Assembly: GCA_958295955.1 (NCBI GenBank)
Contig: OY282420.1
Coordinates: forward strand, 3,052,435 to 3,116,434
DNA from: an uncultured Bryobacterales bacterium
GTDB lineage: Bacteria > Acidobacteriota > Terriglobia > Bryobacterales > UBA6623
Length of the DNA: 64,000 bases
Direction: 5' to 3'
Made by a program: the position numbers and the translations under genes. Positions 7,652 through 15,961 of this stretch are shown here, in pieces. Position 1 is the first letter of the stretch. Every line of letters begins with the position of its first letter. The notes below the pieces were generated by a model. It made no database searches. It was not told the origin of the DNA and saw only the letters and a list, made by a program, of their open reading frames with translations.

Positions 7652-9127
7652 ATGAAACGACTCGTTCCCGCCGTCTGCGCAACGCTTGCGCTCTTCTCCT
7701 GCGGCGGCGCGCCGGAAGGCGCTCCCGATGTCCGAAAACCCAACTTCGTGCTGATCTTCATCGACGACATGGGTTACGGCGACATCGGCGCCTTCGGCTC
7801 GACCGACAACCGCACGCCCCACCTCGACCGCCTCGCCGCCGAGGGCATGAGACTGACGAGTTTCTACGCGCACCCCGTCTGCACGCCCTCGCGCGCCGCG
7901 CTGATGACGGGCGCCTACCCCATGCGTAACGGCCTGCAAACCGGTTATTGGCATCCGGTGCTCATGCCCGGAGACCCGCAGGGCATCCATGCCGACGAGA
8001 TCACCGTAGCCGAAGCGCTCAAGGAGCAAGGCTACGCGACCGGCATTATCGGCAAATGGCATCTCGGAGACCAGCCCGAGTTCCTGCCCAACGCTCACGG
8101 CTTCGACTACTACTTCGGCCTGCCGTATTCGAACGACATGTCGCCTTTCCTGCCGCTGAACAAACGCAACCACCCGCCGCTGCCGCTGTTGCGCAACGGC
8201 GAAGTGATCCGCGAAGTGCCCGAAGACCAGTCTTTTCTCACCGGCGACTACACCACCGAAGCCCTCAAGTTCATCGACGCTCACCATGAGCAGCCGTTCT
8301 TCCTCTACATTCCGCACTCGATGGTTCACGTGCCGCTTTTCGCCGGCGACGACTTCCGCGGCCGGTCGAGCAACGGCATCCTGGGCGACGCGATCGAAGA
8401 ACTCGACTGGAGCGTCGGCGAAGTGCGCAAGAAGCTCGAAGAGCACGGCATCGCCGAGAACACGCTCGTCTTCTTCACTTCCGACAACGGCCCCGCGCGA
8501 GGCAGCGCCGGACCGCTTCGCGGACGCAAAGGCAGCACTTACGAAGGCGGCATGCGCGAGCCCGCCATCGCCTGGTGGCCGGGAACCGTTCCCGCCGGCA
8601 GCGAGTACGCCGACACGGCCTCGACCATGGACATTCTGCCGACTTTCGCCGCGCTGGCCGGCGGCGCGGTTCCCGCCGAGCGCATCGACGGCCACGACAT
8701 TTCGGCCATCCTCAAAGGCGCGACCGAGCGGCCTTCCGCATACGCAGCGTTCTACTACTACCGCGGCTACGAACTGCGCGCGGTGCGCAGCGGGAAGTGG
8801 AAACTGCATGCTGACGGCGCGCTCTACGATCTGGAAGTCGACATCGCCGAAAGCAACGACGTCGCCGCCGAGAATGTGGAAACGGCCGCCCGGCTCGAAG
8901 GTCTGCTCGAAAAAGGCCGCGAAGAAATCGGCGACGGCCCGGTGTGGCCCAACGACCCCGGAATCAGGCTGCCGGCGACGGCCCGGCCGATCGGCAAAAT
9001 TGACCGCGCGCCCCGGCTTTTGATTCCCCGGCGCGACGCCGAAGGCGAAGCGGCTCACGAACCGCCGATCCGCACCAAAACAACGTCTCCGCCGCCCAAA
9101 GACTATGTTCGCCCGGACAATTGGTAG
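7652..9127 (+). CDS. Sulfatase (arylsulfatase A-like), exported lipoprotein
   Basis: The product has 491 residues from the ATG at 7652; an ATG at 7640 is an alternative. The start MKRLVPAVCATLALFSCGG is a lipoprotein signal with Cys at 17. The type I sulfatase signature is complete: FIDDMGYGDIGAFG (metal Asp pair), VCTPSRAALMTG with Cys77 as the C-x-P-S-R residue converted to formylglycine, KWHLGD, and TSDNGPARGSAG near residue 280. The substrate is unknown; such enzymes in this lineage usually desulfate glycans. A formylglycine-generating enzyme is required for activity and none is in the window. The C-terminal ~60 residues (after PTTARPI-like sequence) are a proline/arginine-rich tail outside the catalytic domain. 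Confidence 0.88.
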   Translation: MKRLVPAVCATLALFSCGGAPEGAPDVRKPNFVLIFIDDMGYGDIGAFGSTDNRTPHLDRLAAEGMRLTSFYAHPVCTPSRAALMTGAYPMRNGLQTGYWHPVLMPGDPQGIHADEITVAEALKEQGYATGIIGKWHLGDQPEFLPNAHGFDYYFGLPYSNDMSPFLPLNKRNHPPLPLLRNGEVIREVPEDQSFLTGDYTTEALKFIDAHHEQPFFLYIPHSMVHVPLFAGDDFRGRSSNGILGDAIEELDWSVGEVRKKLEEHGIAENTLVFFTSDNGPARGSAGPLRGRKGSTYEGGMREPAIAWWPGTVPAGSEYADTASTMDILPTFAALAGGAVPAERIDGHDISAILKGATERPSAYAAFYYYRGYELRAVRSGKWKLHADGALYDLEVDIAESNDVAAENVETAARLEGLLEKGREEIGDGPVWPNDPGIRLPATARPIGKIDRAPRLLIPRRDAEGEAAHEPPIRTKTTSPPPKDYVRPDNW

Positions 9128-9181
9128 CGGGCGGGCAAAAGCCCCCGCGGCAAGACCGCCGAGCAATGCGGCGGCCGCCTC

Positions 9182-11824
9182 CTACTGCCGTTCAGGCTGC
9201 GGGGTCTTCTTCTTCTCGCCTTGGAAAACCCCAATTACGCGGCCGAAAAAGCCGCTTTTCTTCTTCTTCTTGCCTTCCTCCGCTTCGGGGTCGTCGTTCT
9301 CGGCGTTCTCGTCCTCGGCCGGCAGCGTCCAGCCGGCGACGCTGGTGGACACGCGGCCGGCGTTCTCGGCCATCTGAAACGCCGTTGGCTGCGAGCCCGC
9401 AATATAGACTTCCTTGACGCAACCGCTGCATGAGTGCGTGGCGAGCGCCTGCGCCTCAGGATCCACGTCGACGCCGATCACTCCCTCGGGCATGGCAAAC
9501 GGCTCGGGCGCGGCGTACTCCGGCAACTCGTGCGCCTGTTTCATGAAGCGCGCCCAAATCGGCAGCGCCGAGTGCGCCCCCTCGATGGACAAATCGGTGT
9601 TGTCGTCGAAACCGACCCAGACCACGCAGAGCAAATTGTTCGTAAACCCGGCGAACCAGCCGTCATCGTCCGTGCCGGTTTTGCCCGCCGCCGGAACCGT
9701 CAACTCGTAGGTAAACCGCGCGCGAACTCCCGTGCCCCGGCGGATCACGTCCTCGAGCATGCTGGTCACGATGTAGGCCACGCGGGGGTCCATGACCTCG
9801 CGGTCCCGATGCTGCGCCCGCAGCAGGCGGTCGCCGCCGCTGCTGCGCACCAACTTGACGAAATGCGGCTCTTTGCGAATGCCGCCGTTGACAAGGCTCG
9901 TGTATGCCCCGGCGATCTCCAGAGGAGTCGCTTCATAAGCTCCCAGCACCAGCGACGGCATCGCTTCCAAATCCTCGCCCATGCCGGCGCGGGCCGCCAT
10001 GTCCCTAACCCGTTGGAAGCCGGCCATCTCGCCGACCTTCACCGTGGCGATGTTGATGGAGCGCATCAGCGCCGTCCGCAGCGTGATCAGCCCGTGAATC
10101 TTGTTGCCGTGGTTCGATGGCTCGTAGGGCTTGTCGTCGAACCAGAACGTCGTCGGCACGTCGTCCACCAACGTGCCGGCCGTCAGCGGCTCCGGCGGCG
10201 GCTCGTAGGCGGTCCGCGCGTACTCGGGCATCTGCTCTGCGTAGCCCTGCTCGATCAGCAGCGCGCGCTCTTCGTCGAGCGCGCTGTCGATCGCCGCCGC
10301 ATAGACAAACGGCTTGAAAACCGAGCCCGGCTGGCGCTTGGCCAGTACGCGGTTCAACTGTGACCGGCCGTAGTCGCGCCCGCCGACAATCGCTTTCACT
10401 TCGCCCGTCTTGGGATCGAGCGCCACCAGGGCGGCCTGCGCCCGCGGCGGCTCCTCGACCCCGCGGAAACGCCTCTGTCGGGCGACCAGCTTGTCCACGT
10501 CCTCCATTCCGGCGCGCACCGCCTCGACGGCCATGTTCTGCAAGCGCTGGTCGAGCGTCGTATAGACCCAGTAGTTCTGCGTGATGAGCTCCTCCGAAGG
10601 GAAGTGCTCCCGCAGATTCTTGTTGACCAGGTCCACGTAATACGGCGCATCGCGCACCTCCAGGTGCCCGCGCAGGACCGTGACCTCCTGTTGCGCCGCG
10701 GCGTCGTGGGCCGCCCGGTCTATGTAGTCTTCGCGCAGCATGGCCGCCAGAACCTGATTGCGCCGATGCTTGGCCCGCTCGGGATGCCTGTACGGATTCA
10801 AATAGCTCGGCCCCTGCGGCAGGCCGGCCAGCAGCGCCGCTTCGACCAAAGTGACGTCGCGCACGTCCTTGTCGAAGTAAACGCGCGCCGCCTCGCCCAA
10901 CCCGTTCACGTTGAAACTGCCGCTGCGGCCCATGAAAATCTGATTCGAGTAGTACTCGAAAATCTTTTCCTTGCTGAGCCGGGACTCCAGTTGGAAAGCG
11001 ATCATCGCCTCCGCCGCCTTGCGGCTGTACGTCGACTCCGGGGTCAGGAAAAAGTTCCGCGCCAGTTGCTGCGTCAGCGTTGACGTGCCGCGCGGTCGGC
11101 GCCATTCGCGGATGCCGTCGACCGTCGCGCCGATCGTGCGAATCACGTCCAGACCGCGGTGCGAATAAAAGCGGTGGTCTTCAACGGCAATGACGGCGTC
11201 GACGAGATGCTGCGGATAGTCCTCGAATTGGAACAGCCGCCGCTTGGTGCGGTTGTCGTCGAAGAGGTTGGTGATCAGTTCCGGCTCCAGCTCGTAAGCA
11301 TCCAGTTCCCTGTTCGCATTGAGCGCGCGGAGGCCGACCACCTTGCCGTCTGCAAAGTCAATGGCGGCCGGTTCCCGGGCAAAATACGACAAGTCGCCCG
11401 GATAGATTTCGATTGACGCCGCGCTCATCCGATACCAGCCGAGCGCATTGTCTTTCGACTGCGTATATCCCGCCGCGCGCAGGCCGTTGGCGACATCGAG
11501 GGGCGCCAACTCGCTGCCGACATACACGGGCTTGGGCGCCGAGAGAATCCGCGCCGTGCGGTTGAACGCCCCCGAAGCCAAGCGTATGTCTATGATTTTT
11601 TTGTACTTCCAGTAGTAGTGATTGAAGACCGTCCCGCCGGCGACTGCCCCGATCAGGGCAAGGCCGAGCAGCACCTTGCCGGTCGGACTCGTCAGGAACT
11701 TGATCGGCCGCGCGATCCAGCCCGAGATGACAATCACGCGCCCGTCTTGCCGAGGCTTGGCGCCCGCGCCGTGTCGGGTTGTTTTGCGGGTAGGCATCGA
11801 ACGCTTCGTCGAATCTTTGCTCAT
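9182..11824 (-). CDS. mrcA: Penicillin-binding protein 1A-type bifunctional peptidoglycan synthase
   Basis: The product has 880 residues. A basic cytoplasmic tail is followed by one membrane anchor (~48-68), a small UB2H-like segment (~95-150), and a GT51 glycosyltransferase domain (~190-370) with catalytic Glu ~215 in VAVEDHRFYSH and the RGTSTLTQQLARN motif. The transpeptidase domain has nucleophile Ser ~501 in GSVFK, SIN at ~589-591 and KTGT at ~715-718. It polymerises glycan strands and crosslinks peptides on the periplasmic face. The last ~35 residues are lysine-rich (EEGKKKKKSGFFG...), an unusual basic C-terminus. The gene follows proS on the same strand with a 130-bp gap holding the palindrome GCGCCCGGGCGC (11903-11914). 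Confidence 0.95.
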   Translation of the reverse strand: MSKDSTKRSMPTRKTTRHGAGAKPRQDGRVIVISGWIARPIKFLTSPTGKVLLGLALIGAVAGGTVFNHYYWKYKKIIDIRLASGAFNRTARILSAPKPVYVGSELAPLDVANGLRAAGYTQSKDNALGWYRMSAASIEIYPGDLSYFAREPAAIDFADGKVVGLRALNANRELDAYELEPELITNLFDDNRTKRRLFQFEDYPQHLVDAVIAVEDHRFYSHRGLDVIRTIGATVDGIREWRRPRGTSTLTQQLARNFFLTPESTYSRKAAEAMIAFQLESRLSKEKIFEYYSNQIFMGRSGSFNVNGLGEAARVYFDKDVRDVTLVEAALLAGLPQGPSYLNPYRHPERAKHRRNQVLAAMLREDYIDRAAHDAAAQQEVTVLRGHLEVRDAPYYVDLVNKNLREHFPSEELITQNYWVYTTLDQRLQNMAVEAVRAGMEDVDKLVARQRRFRGVEEPPRAQAALVALDPKTGEVKAIVGGRDYGRSQLNRVLAKRQPGSVFKPFVYAAAIDSALDEERALLIEQGYAEQMPEYARTAYEPPPEPLTAGTLVDDVPTTFWFDDKPYEPSNHGNKIHGLITLRTALMRSINIATVKVGEMAGFQRVRDMAARAGMGEDLEAMPSLVLGAYEATPLEIAGAYTSLVNGGIRKEPHFVKLVRSSGGDRLLRAQHRDREVMDPRVAYIVTSMLEDVIRRGTGVRARFTYELTVPAAGKTGTDDDGWFAGFTNNLLCVVWVGFDDNTDLSIEGAHSALPIWARFMKQAHELPEYAAPEPFAMPEGVIGVDVDPEAQALATHSCSGCVKEVYIAGSQPTAFQMAENAGRVSTSVAGWTLPAEDENAENDDPEAEEGKKKKKSGFFGRVIGVFQGEKKKTPQPERQ

Positions 11825-11954
11825 ACGACGCTGCTATCGTCGATATGGTTTCGGCGGATTACGCGGTCGTCGACCGATCCGGCGAATTTTCATTTTTACA
11901 GGGCGCCCGGGCGCTGAAACCGCAATCCGAAACCGATCGTTGCGCAAGCTGCCT

Positions 11955-13673
11955 TCAGGCGCGGGGTCCGGCGGCCTCGATCCGCCTGCGCAGCACGCTC
12001 GCAACTTCTTCCAGTTTAACACCGACCGATTCGCCGGTCGCGCGCTCGGAGAGATCGACCGCGCCGTCCGCGATCCGCTTGCCGACCGTCACCCGGAAGG
12101 GAATGCCGATCAACTCGGCGTCTTTGAACTTCACTCCGGCTCGTTCGAGGCGGTCATCGTAAAGCACGTCGACGCCTTCGTTGCGCAGCGCTTGGTAAAC
12201 GGTTTCGGCCGCCTTGCGCTGCTCCTCGTTCTTGACGTTCACAGGCGTAACCACCGTTTCGAACGGCGCGATCGATACCGGCAACGCCATGCCCCGGTCG
12301 TCGTGATTCTGCTCGATCGCCCCGGTCAGCACGCGTTCGAGCCCGATGCCGTACGAACCCATGATCGGCGTAACTTCCTTGCCGTTTTTGTCCAGCACGC
12401 GGAGTCCGAGCGCCTCGGCGTATTTGCGGCCGAGCTTGAAGATGTGGCCGACCTCGATCGCCTTCCGCCGCCGCACCGGCTCGCCCGAGGCGATGTCCGT
12501 ATCGCCGTCCTCGGCCTCGCGGATGTCCGCGAACCGCGCCTCGAAGTCGCGTCCGGGCGTCACGTTGCGCAAATGGTAGTTGTCTTTGTTCGCGCCGGCG
12601 ATCATGTTGCGGCGGCCTTCGAGCGCCGCATCGGCAAGAATGCGCATGTTGGCGACGCCGACCGGGCCCAGCGAGCCCGCCGCTGCGCCCAACCATTCTC
12701 CGATCTCGTGCGCATGCGCCGGCCGTACGTCATCGGTCCCGACAGCCGTTTGCAGCTTGGTCTCGCTCAACGAGTGATCGCCCCGCAGCAGCGCCATCAA
12801 CGGCTTGCCCTGCGCAACCAGGACCAGCGTCTTGATGTGAGCGGTAGCGGGCGAGCCGTCGAACTCCGCGACTTCCTCGATGGTCTTCCTGCCCGGCGTG
12901 TGGAACGCTTCGGGACTCCCTGTACCCTCGGGGTCCGGCGTTTCCGGTTCCCGAGCCCGCGTGACGGCCTTCTCGAGACTCGCGCGGTACCCCGACGCCG
13001 CGCATTCGATCACCCAGTCCTCGCCGGCCTCCGCGGGAACCATGAACTCGTGCGACTCGCTGCCGCCCATCGCGCCCGAGTGCGCCTCGACAGGCAGGAA
13101 CTCCAGTCCGCAGCGGTTGAAAATCCGGCAGTAGGCGCCGTAGTGCTTGTCGTAGGCCGCATCGAGGCCGGCGCGGTCGATGTCGAACGTGTACGAATCC
13201 TTCATCGTGAAGCGTCGCACGCGCATCAATCCCGACTTGGGCCGCAACTCGTCTCGAAACTTGGGCTGGATCTGGTACCAGATCTGCGGCAGTTGCTTGT
13301 AGCTGCGCAACTCTCCTTGGGCGATCCAGGTCATCACCTCTTCTTCGGTCATGCCCAGGCACAGACTGCGCCCCCAGCGGTCCTTGAGGCGGAACAAGTC
13401 GTCCCCCATCACCTCCCAGCGGCCGCTCTTTTGCCAAAGCTCCGCCGGATGCACCTCGGGCGTGTAAATCTCCTGGGCGCCGATCGCGTCCATCTCCTCG
13501 CGGACGATGCGCTCGATTTTCAGCAGCGAGCGCTTGGCGAGATAGAGATAGCAGTAGAACCCCGCCGCAAGCTGACGCACATAGCCGGCGCGCAGCAAAA
13601 ACTTGTGGCTGACGACTTCCGCGTCCGCGGGCGCCTCGCGCAAAGTTGGGATGAAAAGACGGCTCCAACGCAT
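11955..13673 (-). CDS. proS: Prolyl-tRNA synthetase (bacterial long type)
   Basis: The product has 572 residues starting MRWSRLFIPTLREAPADAEV. I chose the ATG at 13673 because it aligns with the canonical N-terminus of bacterial ProRS; the open frame runs 15 codons further upstream. Class II motifs are present: the RAGYVRQLAAGFY region (motif 1), RDELRPKSGLMRVRRFTMKD (motif 2) and PIMGSYGIGLERVL (motif 3). A long insertion between motifs 2 and 3 (~225-400, KTIEEVAEFDGSPATAHIKT onward) is the YbaK-like editing domain that clears mischarged alanyl-tRNA(Pro). A typical C-terminal anticodon-binding domain follows (~475-560). It charges tRNA(Pro) with proline. Confidence 0.95.
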   Translation of the reverse strand: MRWSRLFIPTLREAPADAEVVSHKFLLRAGYVRQLAAGFYCYLYLAKRSLLKIERIVREEMDAIGAQEIYTPEVHPAELWQKSGRWEVMGDDLFRLKDRWGRSLCLGMTEEEVMTWIAQGELRSYKQLPQIWYQIQPKFRDELRPKSGLMRVRRFTMKDSYTFDIDRAGLDAAYDKHYGAYCRIFNRCGLEFLPVEAHSGAMGGSESHEFMVPAEAGEDWVIECAASGYRASLEKAVTRAREPETPDPEGTGSPEAFHTPGRKTIEEVAEFDGSPATAHIKTLVLVAQGKPLMALLRGDHSLSETKLQTAVGTDDVRPAHAHEIGEWLGAAAGSLGPVGVANMRILADAALEGRRNMIAGANKDNYHLRNVTPGRDFEARFADIREAEDGDTDIASGEPVRRRKAIEVGHIFKLGRKYAEALGLRVLDKNGKEVTPIMGSYGIGLERVLTGAIEQNHDDRGMALPVSIAPFETVVTPVNVKNEEQRKAAETVYQALRNEGVDVLYDDRLERAGVKFKDAELIGIPFRVTVGKRIADGAVDLSERATGESVGVKLEEVASVLRRRIEAAGPRA

Positions 13674-13839
13674 TGGTTCTACGGGCGCAACCGGTGAAAA
13701 AACGGCTGTTCCGCCCATCGTAGCATCGGTTCCCGCCCGCCCGGCCGCTGCGCCGCGCGGGACGGCGAAAGACCGCCTCGTTGTTGCTTCAAAGCGCTAC
13801 GCGCCCAAGAAATACGATTTTGATAGATTCTAAACGGCA

Positions 13840-14619
13840 ATGCCCGAATCCACGCCCAGCCCGTCCGTAATGCTGGCCCACGGGCAGCAGGCGCATTTGC
13901 CCCTTGGCGTTCCGCCGCAAACTCCGGGAGACACGCCCAAGCGCACCGTTAAGAACGGCGCGCCCTCGAATGACCTCGTGCTGAGCGCAGCGCTGGGGAC
14001 CAACGAAGATATCTTTCCCAGCGTCTTGAGTCTCTACGCGGCCCCGGGAAGCACCGTCGCCGACATCACCTATGGGCGGGGGGTGTTCTGGAGGAACGTC
14101 CCGCCGGACCGCTACCGCCTGCTGGCGACGGACCTGATCGGCGGCGTGGACAGCCGCGCGCTCCCCTACAGGGACGGCGAGATCGATTGCGTTGTGTTCG
14201 ACCCGCCTTACATGCACTCGCCGGGCGGAACGGCGCATCGGGGGCACAAGCCCTTCGAGCGGTACTACCGCAACAACGGCACGGGGAACCGCACGGGCGC
14301 GAAGTATCACGAGGCCGTGCTGGAGCTTTATGTCGAGACCGGCAAGGAGGCCCGCCGCGTGCTGCGAGACCGCGGGGTATTGATCGTCAAATGCCGGGAC
14401 GAGGTCTGCTCGAACCGGCAACGGTTCACGCATGTCGAAATCATGCAAGCATACGAGGACATGGGCTTCGTCGCCGAAGACCTGTTCGTGCTTGTGCGGC
14501 GCAACAGGCCCGGCGCGAGCCGTGTCGTCAAGCAAGTCCATGCCCGCAAGAATCACTCCTACTTCCTCGTGTTCTGGAAGCCCGGCGAGGTAGGGGGGCT
14601 ATGGACCCCGCCGGAATGA
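13840..14619 (+). CDS. Orphan DNA methyltransferase (DPPY-type)
   Basis: The product has 259 residues. Residues ~58-110 carry a nucleotide-binding-like segment (GSTVADITYGRGVFWRNVP) followed by CVVFDPPYMHSPGG. DPPY is the catalytic motif of amino-methyltransferases that modify adenine-N6 or cytosine-N4. A KARRVLRDRGVLIVKCRDEV strand-helix and an HSYFLVFWK end complete the Rossmann-type fold. This compact architecture is common in phage and island-borne DNA methylases. No restriction endonuclease gene is nearby, so it is an orphan. TAGATT 10 nt upstream of the ATG may be a -10. Its stop codon overlaps the start of a small ORF (ATGA). The target sequence cannot be predicted. Confidence 0.75.
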   Translation: MPESTPSPSVMLAHGQQAHLPLGVPPQTPGDTPKRTVKNGAPSNDLVLSAALGTNEDIFPSVLSLYAAPGSTVADITYGRGVFWRNVPPDRYRLLATDLIGGVDSRALPYRDGEIDCVVFDPPYMHSPGGTAHRGHKPFERYYRNNGTGNRTGAKYHEAVLELYVETGKEARRVLRDRGVLIVKCRDEVCSNRQRFTHVEIMQAYEDMGFVAEDLFVLVRRNRPGASRVVKQVHARKNHSYFLVFWKPGEVGGLWTPPE

Positions 14620-14744
14620 GCCCGTTGGATATCATGTTGGCGGTAATCCGACAACATTCGCCCAAGACGATCCGGGCGGGAGCGCCGTTGGAAGTGTTTC
14701 GGCGGGTCGCCAACACGAACCGCGGCGATATCGGCGAGAAATAA
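14601..14744 (+). CDS. 47-residue ORF translationally coupled to the DNA methyltransferase
   Basis: The frame runs from an ATG at 14601, preceded by a G-rich stretch (TAGGGGGGCT), through MDPAGMSPLDIMLAVIRQHS to a stop at 14742-14744. A second ATG at 14616 forms an ATGA overlap with the methyltransferase stop. The product is compact and mixed-charge (LAVIRQHSPKTIRAGAPLEV), more protein-like than a random GC-rich frame. Coupling to the methylase suggests a partner or accessory peptide, but I recognise no family and it may not be expressed. Confidence 0.35.
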   Translation: MDPAGMSPLDIMLAVIRQHSPKTIRAGAPLEVFRRVANTNRGDIGEK

Positions 14745-14746
14745 CC

Positions 14747-14752
14747 TAAAAT
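14747..14752 (+). promoter_or_regulatory. -10-like hexamer TAAAAT adjacent to start codon
   Basis: TAAAAT ends 7 nt before the ATG of the GH29-like gene (14760), with no Shine-Dalgarno. It overlaps the last codons of the small ORF upstream. Consistent with leaderless transcription. Confidence 0.5.
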
Positions 14753-14759
14753 CGCAGCA

Positions 14760-15896
14760 ATGAAGCGCCGTGAGTTCCTCGCGTTGACGGCTGCCGCCGG
14801 CGCCTGCTCGTCCGACCCGATCCCGCCGGACCCCGAACCGGAGCTCCCCAAATTTCTAAGCGGTTACGCAGATCTCTACGCCGAAAATCCCCGCGCCGCC
14901 GCGCTGCAATGGTTCACCGACGCGGATTTCGGACTCTTCCTGCAGTACGGGGTTTACAGCCAACTCAAGCGCGGCGCATGGACGCAGTTGCGCGAGCGCA
15001 TCCCCGTTGCCGAATACGCCAAGCTCAAAGACTCCTTCGACCCCAAGAATTTCGACGCCGGCAAGATCGTCGACATGGCCGCCGCCGCCGGCATGAAGTA
15101 CGTCAACCTCACCGCCCGCCACCATGACGGTTTTTGTCTGTTCCGCACCAACGAGACCGACTTCAACAGCCTCGACGCCTGCGGCCGCGACCTCGTAGGC
15201 GAGTTGGCCGCCGCCTGCCGGGCCAAGGGACTGGGACTCTTCCTGTACTATTCGTACGCGCTCGATTGGCGGCATCCCTATTTCTACCCCCGCGAGACCG
15301 CGCGGCTTGACTGGCCCAACTCCCGCCCCGACTACGAGCAGCCGCAGCCCGAGTACAAATTCGAGAAGGACGAAGACTTCCTGCACTACATCAAGTTCGT
15401 CCACGCGCAACTCAAGGAAATCATCTACCGCTACCGCCCGCTGGCGGGCATCCGGCTCGGTCCGATCATGGGCTTCTACTCCCGTCCGGAATTGTTCCCC
15501 ATCGAGCAGACTTACGAGTTCATCCGCGAGGCCCAGCCCGACATTCTGATCTGCTTCGAGCAAGGCGCGAACGGCGGCGAAGACTTCACGGCCCACGAGC
15601 GCGAGCCCCGCGCCCACCCCGAAGGAGGAAGGATCGCGGCAGATGTCTGGGAGTTGAACAAGAACAAGCCCATCGAAATCTGCGACGCGCTGCAACCCCG
15701 CGCCCGGGACTACGCCGAGCGCAACGACGGCCGGCGCCGCAGCGCCGGCGACGTCATGGAGATGCTCGCTTCCTGCAAGCGACACGACGCCAATCTGCTG
15801 CTCAACGCCGACCCGCTGCCGGACGGCTCGATCGACCCGACGGACGAGCGGACCCTGCTGGAAGTGGGCCGCCGCCTGCGAGCGGCCCGCGGTTAG
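14760..15896 (+). CDS. GH29 alpha-L-fucosidase-like protein, nucleophile apparently missing
   Basis: The product has 378 residues. The N-terminus MKRREFLALTAAAGACSS combines a twin-arginine-like start with a possible lipobox. GH29 landmarks follow: LQWFTDADFGLFLQYGVYS, YVNLTARHHDGFCLFRTNET and a C-terminal LLLNADPLPDGSID. In active GH29 enzymes the segment after the RY-x-P helix carries an Asp nucleophile (typically IW-x-DG). Here it reads AGIRLGPIMGFYS, so both the Trp and the Asp are replaced. The protein is therefore either a non-catalytic glycan binder, uses another residue, or acts on another substrate. It lacks the beta-sandwich extension of longer fucosidases. It is probably monocistronic and exported. 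Confidence 0.75.
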   Translation: MKRREFLALTAAAGACSSDPIPPDPEPELPKFLSGYADLYAENPRAAALQWFTDADFGLFLQYGVYSQLKRGAWTQLRERIPVAEYAKLKDSFDPKNFDAGKIVDMAAAAGMKYVNLTARHHDGFCLFRTNETDFNSLDACGRDLVGELAAACRAKGLGLFLYYSYALDWRHPYFYPRETARLDWPNSRPDYEQPQPEYKFEKDEDFLHYIKFVHAQLKEIIYRYRPLAGIRLGPIMGFYSRPELFPIEQTYEFIREAQPDILICFEQGANGGEDFTAHEREPRAHPEGGRIAADVWELNKNKPIEICDALQPRARDYAERNDGRRRSAGDVMEMLASCKRHDANLLLNADPLPDGSIDPTDERTLLEVGRRLRAARG

Positions 15897-15945
15897 CGCC
15901 CGCCGTGTACGCTACTCTATTACTCTCGATTACTCGCTGAATCCC

Positions 15946-15953
15946 AAGGAGGA
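15946..15953 (+). promoter_or_regulatory. Strong ribosome-binding site fixing a TTG start
   Basis: AAGGAGGA is a near-perfect anti-Shine-Dalgarno match, 8 nt before the TTG at 15962. No ATG or GTG in the right frame lies closer, so this site decides the unusual start codon. Confidence 0.8.
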
Positions 15954-15961
15954 ATTGCGTT

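Noticed and set aside
7556-9166. ~536-codon open frame on the minus strand over the sulfatase
   Set aside because: The plus strand carries a complete sulfatase with all catalytic motifs; the opposite translation has none.
11903-11914. Palindrome GCGCCCGGGCGC between proS and the PBP1A gene as a terminator
   Set aside because: A loopless palindrome with a short possible stem and no T-tract; in GC-rich DNA this can arise by chance.
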